8,432 nucleotides of DNA from assembly GCA_046705265.1 (NCBI GenBank), contig JBJKQL010000033.1, positions 1 through 8,432 on the forward strand, given 5' to 3'. A model generated the notes under the pieces. The model did not search any database and was not told where the DNA came from. It saw only the letters and a program-made list of their open reading frames with translations. This document shows positions 1 to 5,211 of this stretch, one piece after another. The position numbers were made by a program, and so were the translations under genes. This DNA is from JAJYTL01 sp046705265 (GTDB lineage Bacteria > Pseudomonadota > Alphaproteobacteria > Ferrovibrionales > Ferrovibrionaceae). The first letter of the stretch is position 1, and the number at the start of each line of letters is the position of its first letter.

Positions 1-2
1 TG

Positions 3-296
3 GGCTCGCGCATCCGTACCCGGCTCGCTACCGAAGTCGCCACCCGCGAGGACCTGCTGGCCTGCCTCGAGCACCTCATCGCCGCCGCCGGCAACGCCAG
101 CCTCATGACACCCGAGCTGCGCCACACCCTCGTCGATCACGCCGCCGGCAACTTCCGCATCCTGCTCTCCATGGCCGCCGAACTCCTCATGAGCGCGGCT
201 CAGCGTGAGATCACAATCCTCGACGAGAAGCTCTATTTCCAGGTCTACGGCAAACCAGAGACTCATACCTCACGTCGCGCCGCCGCCGCTCGCTGA
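3..296 (+). CDS. C-terminal part of an AAA/ExeA-like ATPase, probable transposition helper (5' end outside window)
   Basis: The reading frame is open from the first bases of the window and stops at 294-296, so this is the last ~97 codons of a longer gene. The visible part begins with an arginine-rich GSRIRTRL stretch, followed by REDLLACLEHLIAAAGN, TPELRHTLVDHAAGNFRILL and a short basic tail. This looks like the helical lid (sensor-2 side) that ends ExeA/TniB-type ATPases, which act as DNA-binding helpers beside DDE transposases. The Walker A and B motifs would lie upstream and cannot be seen, so family membership rests on the C-terminal pattern alone. It points towards the following CopG remnant and may mark the right side of another transposon. 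Other AAA+ proteins with a similar lid cannot be excluded. Confidence 0.55.
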   Translation, partial: GSRIRTRLATEVATREDLLACLEHLIAAAGNASLMTPELRHTLVDHAAGNFRILLSMAAELLMSAAQREITILDEKLYFQVYGKPETHTSRRAAAAR

Positions 297-384
297 GCCT
301 TGTCCACGAACAATCCGGCCGTCTCGCCATGATCAACGACGCCACCCATCCATCACCGATCGTGAAAACCGTTCCATCAAATAG

Positions 385-790
385 CGTCACCGCGCTCAAT
401 TCCTTCCCGACGAGTTGAGCCGGCAGCTGACCGCGATGGCAAAGAGGCAGAAGCGCTCGCGATCCGACCTGCTGCTGGAAATGGTCGAAGCCTACATGAA
501 CCGGCGATCGGCATCTGAGACCGAAGACCGGGTGAACGCAAAGCTGGATCGCCTTGCCCGCGAGGTGAGCACGACCAGCAACGAATGCGTCGTCATCAAC
601 CACAGCCTTTATCGCTTCATGCGCCGCCAACTGATCTATGCCGCCGCCCTGCCCGCGCCCGGTGAGGACGCGAAGGCGCTGGCCGAGAAGCGGTTCCAGG
701 CGTTTCTCGATTCTGTCCGCGCAGATGATGGCCAAGGGTGCGGACAACGATAATGAGCCCCCCGAGGCGGACAAGGCCAACGAGGCTTGA
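385..790 (+). pseudogene. CopG-type ribbon-helix-helix protein, 5'-truncated and frameshifted
   Basis: The frame opens after a TAG at 382-384 and reads FLPDELSRQLTAMAKRQKR, a typical ribbon-helix-helix strand plus first helix, then a predicted coiled region and FMRRQLIYAAALPAPGEDA. This resembles the CopG-family proteins encoded between traG and trbB in alphaproteobacterial conjugation clusters (family knowledge, not searched). There is no good start: the only in-frame initiator near the 5' end is TTG at 415, inside the DNA-binding strand, so the real N-terminus seems lost. At 717-719 one extra base throws the frame, which then stops at 751-753. Deleting that base restores AQMMAKGADNDNEPPEADK and a stop at 788-790. 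The same tail recurs at 2497-2583, which supports it as the original ending. Product probably non-functional. Confidence 0.6.
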
Positions 791-988
791 TCCTTCGGCC
801 CGCCGCCTGATTGCGGCGCTGAATTCCATTTGTGGTTGCCGGCAAGCCTGCCGGGCCACGTCGGGCCGTCAAGGCTGGCGCTTCGCGCCACCGCGCAAGG
901 CGCGGCTCTCGGCCTTGACAGCCCGCCTCAACCGGCCCGGCGAAAGCTCGCCAAGTACAAATGGAAAATCAGGGCTTGGGAGGCCCTG
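718..988. repeat. Left flanking direct repeat, copy A (copG tail plus palindromic element)
   Basis: This ~270 bp stretch recurs in the same orientation at 2499-2777. It covers the last copG codons, a 143 bp palindromic core (824-966) and a terminal hairpin with arms CAGGGC 970-975 and GCCCTG 983-988. In the coding part the two copies differ by in-frame length changes (extra codons in copy B), which suggests they diverged while the copG tail was still translated. Similarity begins abruptly at 718, exactly where the copG frameshift lies. The promoter of the first TacA-TacT module starts 24 bp after the repeat ends. Confidence 0.85.
824..966. other. Structured palindromic element, copy A
   Basis: The ends are inverted repeats of TTCCATTTGT (15 bp arms at 824-838 and 952-966, one mismatch and one G-T pair). 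Inside, bases 862-875 can pair with 912-925 over 14 positions with one C-A mismatch. That stem encloses two adjacent perfect hairpins with three-base loops: TGGCGC-TTC-GCGCCA at 876-890 and CCGCGC-AAG-GCGCGG at 891-905. The result is a cruciform or three-way-junction fold on either strand. No reading frame in it looks like a protein. It could be a MITE-like element, a recombination or transfer site, or a structured RNA; the sequence alone does not decide. Confidence 0.7.
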
Positions 989-1011
989 GGACCAACTGGA
1001 AACTCTCGGCA

Positions 1012-1041
1012 TTGACTTTCGCTCATCTGTACGGATATAGT
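1012..1041 (+). promoter_or_regulatory. Sigma70-type promoter of the first TacA-TacT module
   Basis: TTGACT at 1012-1017 and TATAGT at 1036-1041 are separated by 18 bp, each with one mismatch to the -35/-10 consensus (TTGACA, TATAAT). The antitoxin start lies about 30 bp downstream. It sits just outside copy A of the left repeat, so the module appears to bring its own promoter. Confidence 0.65.
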
Positions 1042-1050
1042 ACGTACGTA
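1029..1050. promoter_or_regulatory. Candidate operator of the first TacA-TacT module
   Basis: The 10 bp perfect palindrome TACGTACGTA (1041-1050) abuts and overlaps the -10 box, and a further GTAC at 1029-1032 gives GTAC-N7-GTAC around the -10. Ribbon-helix-helix antitoxins of this family autoregulate by binding palindromes over their promoter, so this is the natural operator candidate. The operator of the second module also uses GTAC arms. Confidence 0.5.
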
Positions 1051-1072
1051 AATGGAGAATATGGAGGCTGCC

Positions 1073-1351
1073 ATGCCGGCAACCACAACAGCCCGCGAAG
1101 AAAGGATCGAGCTGCGGGCCACCAAGGACGAAAAGCGGCTACTGGCACAAGCCGCTGCTTATGAGCGGCTCGACGTGACCAGCTTCATCATGCGCAACGT
1201 GCTGCCCACCGCCCGCGACGTGGTGGATCGGGCCGAACGCATCGTGCTCAGCGAACGCGATACCGTGCGTGTGCTAGAGCTTCTGGAGAATCCGCCCAAG
1301 CCAACCCCTGCCCTGATGGCCGCCGCGCGCCGCCGTGTGGCCCGGACCTGA
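1073..1351 (+). CDS. DUF1778 (TacA-type) antitoxin, module 1
   Basis: A 92-residue protein with the DUF1778 layout: an N-terminal ribbon-helix-helix strand (REERIELRATKDEKRLL, residues ~8-24), helices around AAAYERLDVTSFIMRNVL, and the family sequence RIVLSERDTVRVLELLENPP, ending in a basic tail that in known members clamps the toxin. Such antitoxins block a GNAT toxin and repress their own operon. ATG codons also occur at 1052 and 1061, but 1073 has the best ribosome-binding site (GGAGG at 1063-1067, 5 bp spacing) and gives the usual family length. The toxin gene begins 8 bp after the stop, and a promoter and palindrome lie directly upstream. Family assignment is secure; target specificity is unknown. 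Confidence 0.88.
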   Translation: MPATTTAREERIELRATKDEKRLLAQAAAYERLDVTSFIMRNVLPTARDVVDRAERIVLSERDTVRVLELLENPPKPTPALMAAARRRVART

Positions 1352-1359
1352 TCCTGTCG

Positions 1360-1884
1360 GTGGATTGGCGCGAAGAGCCTATCGGCCGGCAGCACGACCG
1401 CAAGCACTTCGATTGCGGCGCGACGGACCTGAACGAATACCTCAGCCGCTATGCCCGGCAGAACCACGAATCCGGCGGCGCCAAGACCTTCGTCGCGGTA
1501 TCGCCCGCGGAGCCCGCGCGCGTGCTTGGCTTCTATTCGATTAGTCCAGGCTCCATCGAGTTTGCTCGCGTACCGGCGAACCTGACCAGAAAGCTCGGCC
1601 GTTACGACGTGCCGGTCTTTCGGCTGGGGCGCTTGGCCGTCGATCGGTCCATGCAGGGCCAAGGGCTGGGTGGCGATTTGCTGCTAGCGGGCGGAGAGCG
1701 GGCGCTCGCCGTCGCATCACAAGTCGGCGGCGTCGCGCTCGCCATCGACGCGAAGGACGACAAAGCGGCGCGCTGGTATGAGCGCTTCGGCGCTCTGCCT
1801 CTGTTGGACGACCCGCTCAAGCTCATCCTTCCGTTAGGGGTCGTTGCCGATGCGATCAGGACAGCCGGAAAGCAACGAACGTGA
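1360..1884 (+). CDS. GNAT-fold acetyltransferase toxin (TacT type), module 1
   Basis: A 174-residue GNAT protein. Residues 17-28 (FDCGATDLNEYL) are the typical N-terminal signature of TacT/AtaT-type toxins. Residues 86-104 carry the acetyl-CoA site with the pyrophosphate loop QGQGLG (99-104), and AARWYERFG (136-144) holds the conserved tyrosine, Tyr140. Known relatives acetylate the amino group of aminoacyl-tRNAs and so block translation; the tRNA preferred here cannot be told. The start is GTG at 1360, since no ATG lies in frame between the antitoxin stop and the conserved region. Gap to the antitoxin is 8 bp, so one transcript is expected. All motifs are present and the frame is intact, so the toxin is probably active. 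The second right-flank repeat begins close after the stop. Confidence 0.88.
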   Translation: MDWREEPIGRQHDRKHFDCGATDLNEYLSRYARQNHESGGAKTFVAVSPAEPARVLGFYSISPGSIEFARVPANLTRKLGRYDVPVFRLGRLAVDRSMQGQGLGGDLLLAGGERALAVASQVGGVALAIDAKDDKAARWYERFGALPLLDDPLKLILPLGVVADAIRTAGKQRT

Positions 1885-1909
1885 ACAGAAATTTTTTGAG
1901 CCGTCCGTC

Positions 1910-2070
1910 GTATCCCCTGAGCACCCTGGAGGCACCCCGAGCCGCCTGTCGTGCGCTGTAGTACGCCGTAAGATACTGATAGGACCATAATATTGGCATT
2001 GACCGCATGCCGTCTCAAGCCCAAGTCTGTCTCTCGACCGGAATTTTCCTGGACGAGGGCGGCGATGATC
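1910..2070. repeat. Right flanking direct repeat, copy 1
   Basis: About 161 bp shared with 3668-3827 in the same orientation. I count about 14 differences; the last 61 bp (2010-2070) are identical and divergence grows towards the toxin gene. Weak similarity (an A/T-rich stretch) may extend left to about 1885. No protein family is recognisable in it. Similarity ends sharply at 2070, where the TPR-gene fragment begins. Confidence 0.85.
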
Positions 2071-2434
2071 GAGGACGAGGATCGCGCGGCCGACGACACA
2101 CCGCCGCCGGCAGCGAACGACAACGGCAATGGAGATAGATCGGTATGTTCGGCAGGGCTTTCTCGAATGCGGACGCCGCCCCCGCTTTGCGGCCCAAGCC
2201 GTTCTCGGCGATGCCAAGATAATACCAGGCCATGCCGTCCTTGGGATCGGTCCGGGCCGAAGCATGGGCCAGCCGCGCCAGCGCCTGCCAATCATGTCCC
2301 TGAAACAGCATCGCCGCCCGTTGCTGGTCCAAGGCAAGCGGCTGCGAGCTGCCAAGCACCACCACGGCAATGACGGCGACAGCCCAGCACCGGAGGAGGC
2401 GGAATAAAGCCGATAGATTGACTGCTGCCGTCAC
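2071..2434 (-). pseudogene. TPR protein with N-terminal membrane segment or signal peptide, 3' end lost
   Basis: Read leftward from GTG at 2434, which has a good GGAGG site 6 bp upstream, the product begins with about ten residues, then a hydrophobic stretch (CWAVAVIAVVVLGSS, residues ~15-29) ending in a signal-peptidase-like region, so it is probably exported or inner-membrane anchored. Residues ~45-90 form tetratricopeptide helices (DWQALARLAHASARTDPKD, then AWYYLGIAENGLGRKAGAA, then AFEKAL). The TPR pattern fades after AFEKALPNIP, and the frame then reads into the right repeat copy 1 at 2070 and stops at 2015-2017. A TPR protein normally has more repeats, so the 3' part was probably removed when that repeat arrived. 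Its role is unknown. Confidence 0.5.
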
Positions 2435-2496
2435 CGTTCGCCTCCAATAGGCATGTTGTTGCACTCCCAACTTATGGACGCGCTCTCGCACTCACG

Positions 2497-2583
2497 GTCG
2501 CGCAGATGATGGCCAAGGGCGCGGACAACGACGACAACGAGCTGCCCGAGGCGGACAAGGCCCACAAGGCCCACAAGGCTTGA
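2497..2583 (+). pseudogene. Second copy of the copG 3' end (tail only)
   Basis: The sequence encodes VAQMMAKGADNDDNELPEAD and a short lysine/histidine/alanine tail, then TGA at 2581-2583. It matches the frame-corrected tail of the CopG gene at 719-790, with extra in-frame codons. Nothing CopG-like precedes it: the bases to its left belong to the 5' end of the TPR gene on the other strand. So only the tail was carried along with the repeat. Confidence 0.6.
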
Positions 2584-2614
2584 GCCTTCGGTCCGCCGAC
2601 TTGCGGCGCTGGAA

Positions 2615-2756
2615 TTCCATTTGTGCTTGCCGGCAAGCCTGCCGGGCCGCGTCGGACTGTCAAGGCTGGCGCTTCGCGCCACCGCGCAAGGCGCGGCTGC
2701 GGCCTTGACAGCCCGCCTCAACCGGTCCGACAAAAGCTCGCCAAGCACAAATGGAA
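2615..2756. other. Structured palindromic element, copy B
   Basis: The terminal arms are perfect here: TTCCATTTGTGCTTG at 2615-2629 and its complement at 2742-2756. A 14 bp perfect palindrome, GCTTGCCGGCAAGC, lies at 2625-2638. Bases 2653-2666 pair with 2702-2715 with a single mismatch, at a different position from the one in copy A, and enclose the same two three-base-loop hairpins (2667-2681 and 2682-2696), which are identical in both copies. Conserved pairing despite sequence change suggests the fold matters. Confidence 0.7.
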
Positions 2757-2777
2757 AATCGGGGCTTGGAGAAGCCC
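2755..2777 (-). terminator. Possible weak terminator of the second TacA-TacT module
   Basis: A perfect 6 bp stem (GGGCTT 2762-2767, AAGCCC 2772-2777) with a 4-base loop lies 12 bp beyond the toxin stop, followed on the minus strand by CGA and four T. The T tract is short and offset, so termination may be partial. A similar hairpin at 970-988 closes repeat copy A, where it is not downstream of a toxin, so the hairpin may instead belong to the repeat. Confidence 0.35.
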
Positions 2778-2789
2778 TGCCTGATCCAG

Positions 2790-3311
2790 CTACAGCCCGA
2801 GTTTCTCGAAGGTTTCCAGCGGCAGGAAGAGGCGGCGTTGTATGCTGGCAAAAGTCCGGAAGCCATAACGCTCGTAGAACGCCACCGCACCATCGTTCTT
2901 GGCATCCACGATGATGGCGTAGACCATAAGCGTCGCGCTCGCCCGGACAACACGGCGAATGGCGTCGAGCAGCAGGGTTTCACCGAGGCCCTGCCCTTGG
3001 CATGCACGATCGACGGCGAGACGCCCCAGGATCGCGGCCGGCACGGGATAATGGGGGAGCCGTTCCGCCAAGGCCGGCGGCAATTCTTCCTTCTGGAAAC
3101 TGGCGGCGCTCAGGCTGTAATAGCCGGTAATCTTCCCTGGCGCGTCGCCGAGAGCGACGAACACCTGGGCCACACGCCGCCGGATATCCTGAGACGCTTG
3201 CCGCTGAAGGTAGGAATCGAGAGCTGGTTCTCCGCAGGAGAAAGCCGCACGGTCATGGTGCGAGCCGAGCGGCTCGATAACCAAGGCAGGTTCATTCACC
3301 GACACGCTCAC
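2790..3311 (-). CDS. GNAT-fold acetyltransferase toxin (TacT type), module 2
   Basis: A 173-residue GNAT protein with the same plan as the toxin at 1360-1884 but clearly divergent. It has the N-terminal FSCGEPALDSYL signature (residues 24-35), the central GYYSLSAAS strand, the acetyl-CoA pyrophosphate loop QGQGLG (105-110) and the conserved AVAFYERYGF with Tyr146. Related toxins N-acetylate charged tRNAs and stop translation. The frame starts at GTG 3311, giving a 20 bp overlap with the antitoxin gene; GTG 3305 and 3299 are alternative starts. No strong ribosome-binding site is visible, consistent with translational coupling to the antitoxin. The frame is intact. It is transcribed opposite to module 1 although the flanking repeats keep their orientation. 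Confidence 0.9.
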   Translation of the reverse strand: MSVSVNEPALVIEPLGSHHDRAAFSCGEPALDSYLQRQASQDIRRRVAQVFVALGDAPGKITGYYSLSAASFQKEELPPALAERLPHYPVPAAILGRLAVDRACQGQGLGETLLLDAIRRVVRASATLMVYAIIVDAKNDGAVAFYERYGFRTFASIQRRLFLPLETFEKLGL

Positions 3312-3576
3312 GATACCGGCGCGCGGCTTCCTTCAGCTTCTCGTTCGGTTCCGGCGGGTTGACCAGCGCGTCATAGAAGACTTCCCAATCCTTCGCCGAA
3401 AGGGTGATCTTCTCGTGCGAGTCGATCACACGCTCCGCTGCGGCCACCGCGTTAGCGAGCACGAAATCGCTCACGCTCGTTTCCTCATAGGCTGCCGCCC
3501 GCTCAAGTGTGCGCTTGGCCTTTGCGTCCAAGCGCAGGTGCATGCGGTCTCGTTTCACTTCAGCAGTTTGGCTCAT
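3292..3576 (-). CDS. DUF1778 (TacA-type) antitoxin, module 2
   Basis: A 94-residue protein: ribbon-helix-helix at residues ~10-45 (RMHLRLDAKAKRTLERAAAY, then SVSDFVLANAVAAAERVI), then KITLSAKDWEVFYDALVNPP, the characteristic DUF1778 sequence, and a basic C-terminus that should wrap the toxin. The start at 3576 has AGGAG 7-8 bp upstream. Its stop lies inside the toxin gene (20 bp overlap). A 19 bp inverted repeat at 3609-3627 upstream is a good operator. Similar in layout to the antitoxin of module 1 but different enough that cross-neutralisation is uncertain. Confidence 0.9.
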   Translation of the reverse strand: MSQTAEVKRDRMHLRLDAKAKRTLERAAAYEETSVSDFVLANAVAAAERVIDSHEKITLSAKDWEVFYDALVNPPEPNEKLKEAARRYRERVGE

Positions 3577-3605
3577 CTGACGCTCCTAACGTCGTTATTG
3601 CTGGA

Positions 3606-3634
3606 TAAGTACGCCAATCCGGCGTACATATCAA
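3606..3634 (-). promoter_or_regulatory. Promoter and operator region of the second TacA-TacT module
   Basis: On the minus strand, TTGATA (3634-3629) is a good -35; a -10 about 17 bp further would be TACTTA (3611-3606), a poor match. Between and over them lies the perfect inverted repeat GTACGCC-N5-GGCGTAC (3609-3627). Its position over the promoter and 33 bp before the antitoxin start fits autorepression by a dimeric ribbon-helix-helix antitoxin. The palindrome is directly visible; the promoter boxes are less certain. Confidence 0.6.
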
Positions 3635-3667
3635 GGGCCAGTGCAAAAAATTTCGGGACCATCTTTT

Positions 3668-3827
3668 GTATCCCCGAGCGCTCTGTAAGCCTCCCGAACC
3701 GCCTGTCGTGCGGTATAGTACGCCGTAAGCTACTGATAGGACTAGAATATTGGCATTGACCGCATACCGTCTCAAGCCCAAGTCTGTCTCTCGACCGGAA
3801 TTTTCCTGGACGAGGGCGGCGATGATC
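3668..3827. repeat. Right flanking direct repeat, copy 2
   Basis: Matches 1910-2070 at all but about 14 positions and ends sharply at 3827. From 3828 onward the minus strand is recombinase coding sequence, so the repeat joins directly onto codon ~294 of that gene. Faint similarity to copy 1 continues left to about 3641, close to the second module's promoter. Confidence 0.85.
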
Positions 3828-4694
3828 TCGTGATGATCCTTGATCATCACCTCCCAAGTGCCGATCGGCTTGCCGTGCCTGTAACTCTTGCGTGCAGGAC
3901 CATCGACGATCTCGGGACGCTTCTCACTTTTGCCATACACGTAGACGCCGGCATAGAAGGGGTTCTTCAGGATGGAAATTACGTTCCTGTAGCGGATCGG
4001 CATCCACTCGATTCGGGTCATTCGACCCTCGTCGGACGGCCGTGGAAAGTGAATCCGATCTGCCGTCATCGACAGAAGCACTTGGCGGGCGCTACCCAAT
4101 TGGCGGAAGCGCGAGAAGACAATCCGAATGACTTCCTGAAGGCGCAAATCGGGATCGAGGCCGAGCCCAATATCGCGATGCCATACGTAGCCGAATGGCA
4201 CCGACAATCTCAACTCGCCGCGTCGTGCCTTCGAACGGGCGGCATCCAGCATGCGGGCACGGAGAACGCCCAGCTCGATCTCACTGATGCTACCCTTCAT
4301 GCCCAAGAGCAATCGGTCGTTTGGCTGACACGGGTTATACACACCATCTTGATCAATGACGCGGGCCTCCACGAGCCCACATAGCTCCAACAGATGATGC
4401 CAATCTCGGCCATTGCGGGCGAGGCGCGACGCATCGAAGCAAACGACGGCGCCAACTTTGCCGGCGCAAAGCCAGGCAACCAATCGGTCGAAGCCGGGCC
4501 TGGAGACCGTCCCGCTCGCCGATCGGCCCATATCTTCATCGATGATTTCGACATCCACAAAGCCGCGCTGGCGAGCAACCTCGACAAGGTCATATTGCCG
4601 TCGCTGGCTTTCGAGGTTCGTCATGACCTGGGATTGCGTCGACTGACGGACGTAGACTACCGCTTTGCGTTTGAGCACGCTGGCTGGGAGAAGA

Positions 4695-4877
4695 TCAGTG
4701 CCTGTCATCGCCGGGCTCCTCGACGATGAGGCCTGCTACCTCCATCAAAATATGCGCCAAGGCCAGCCTCGCCCTGTCCCGGTCCCTCGGGTTCAATTCC
4801 TCGAGCCGCTGCGAATCGAACACCAAGTTTAGCTGACCGTGATGCGACGCCATGGCAGGCGCTTCGAGCGACTTCAT
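4695..4877 (-). CDS. Small protein encoded just before the serine recombinase
   Basis: A 60-residue acidic protein. ATG 4877 is chosen because AGGAG lies 7 bp upstream; the frame is open further but without a better site. Visible features are QLNLVFDSQRLEELNPRDRD followed by one amphipathic helix (RARLALAHILMEVAGLIVEE). Short genes of this kind commonly sit between a DUF5372-type gene and this recombinase family, with stop and start overlapping, as here (14 bp). Function unknown; co-expression with the recombinase suggests an accessory role in its element. Confidence 0.6.
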   Translation of the reverse strand: MKSLEAPAMASHHGQLNLVFDSQRLEELNPRDRDRARLALAHILMEVAGLIVEEPGDDRH

Positions 4878-5211
4878 TGTGTTGCTCCTGGAAGATCGTG
4901 GTCTCTTCTGTGGAGACCTTGTCCAGGGGGGCGTCAATCAGTAACTTCGCCAACTCGATCAGCGTCGCGAAATCGACTCGTGGCGGACCAAGCGCAAATG
5001 CGCCACACGTCACCGGGTCGAGCATCCAGGCCGGGATCAGTACGACGATTCCCGCCGGATCCTGCACTTTGACGTATCGACCGTCGGCCCGATCTTCGAT
5101 CTGCCGTATGAGAACCTTTCGGCCAAAATAGGGATGCCAGCGGTACTGAACTTCTATCTCATGCCCGACATGGGCAGAATGAACGGGCGATGGCTCTCGG
5201 TCGCCGTTCAT
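4705..5211 (-). CDS. DUF5372-like protein, first gene of the recombinase operon, probably with a run-on C-terminus
   Basis: Residues ~10-105 read VHSAHVGHEIEVQYRWHPYF, then a beta-rich section, IPAWMLDPVTCGAFALGPP and a leucine-rich helix (TLIELAKLLI), the pattern I associate with DUF5372 proteins found ahead of recombinase genes. The family's biochemical function is unknown. The recognisable part ends near TTIFQEQHNE (residue ~114); the frame then continues for ~54 residues across the whole of the next gene in another frame, with low-complexity GC-shadow composition. The original stop has probably been lost, or the real end is earlier. ATG 5211 lies right at the junction with the IS66 remnant, so the 5' end may also be altered. 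Family name moderately sure. Confidence 0.6.
   Translation of the reverse strand: MNGDREPSPVHSAHVGHEIEVQYRWHPYFGRKVLIRQIEDRADGRYVKVQDPAGIVVLIPAWMLDPVTCGAFALGPPRVDFATLIELAKLLIDAPLDKVSTEETTIFQEQHNEVARSACHGVASRSAKLGVRFAAARGIEPEGPGQGEAGLGAYFDGGSRPHRRGARR

Larger units (their letters stand above)
2499..2777. repeat. Left flanking direct repeat, copy B
   Basis: Counterpart of 718-988: copG tail, palindromic core (2615-2756) and a closing hairpin (2762-2777). The core differs from copy A at about 10 of 143 positions by my count. Here it directly abuts the 3' end of the second toxin gene, whereas in block 1 the same repeat lies upstream of the antitoxin promoter. Confidence 0.85.
3560..4708 (-). pseudogene. 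Large serine recombinase, truncated after the recombinase domain, with an unrelated C-terminal extension
   Basis: Residues ~15-160 are the resolvase catalytic domain: VYVRQSTQSQ with the likely nucleophile Ser23, SRLARNGRDW with catalytic arginines, and NDRLLLGMKGSISEIELG. Residues ~170-293 are the recombinase DNA-binding domain (GSARQVLL, ILKNPFYAGVYVYGK). Full members of this family run to about 700 residues with a zinc ribbon and coiled coil; here homology stops near WEVMIKDHHE at 3828 and the rest of the frame (to TGA at 3560) translates the right repeat and intergenic DNA, even overlapping the antitoxin start. It should not be able to catalyse integration. The start at 4708 has GAGGAG upstream and overlaps the preceding small gene by 14 bp, as is usual in this operon type. 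Confidence 0.85.

Noticed and set aside
211..891. 226-codon open frame on the minus strand
   Set aside because: It lies opposite the CopG remnant and the palindromic repeat, has no family resemblance and shows the arginine/glycine-rich composition of a GC shadow.
824..966. Palindromic element as an integron attC site, tRNA or known oriT
   Set aside because: No integrase core sites, no tRNA arms or anticodon pattern, and no nick-site motif that I recognise next to a relaxase gene; left as unclassified.
1029..1050. Palindromes as part of a CRISPR or other regular repeat array
   Set aside because: Only single palindromes over promoters; no regularly spaced repeats anywhere in the window.
1602..2370. 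Long minus-strand frames across the first toxin gene, the right repeat and the TPR fragment
   Set aside because: They run antisense to the toxin and across repeat borders with no recognisable domain; only the TPR frame has coherent motifs.
1993..2373. Plus-strand frame containing a PAANDNGNGD-like stretch
   Set aside because: The stretch resembles tails of some alphaproteobacterial proteins, but it is opposite the TPR gene, starts inside the right repeat and turns into proline/arginine-rich noise.
2751..3362. 203-codon plus-strand frame opposite the second toxin
   Set aside because: Antisense shadow of the toxin gene; no start signal and no family.
3830..4384. 184-codon plus-strand frame
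   Set aside because: Antisense to the serine recombinase catalytic and DNA-binding domains, whose motifs are unambiguous.
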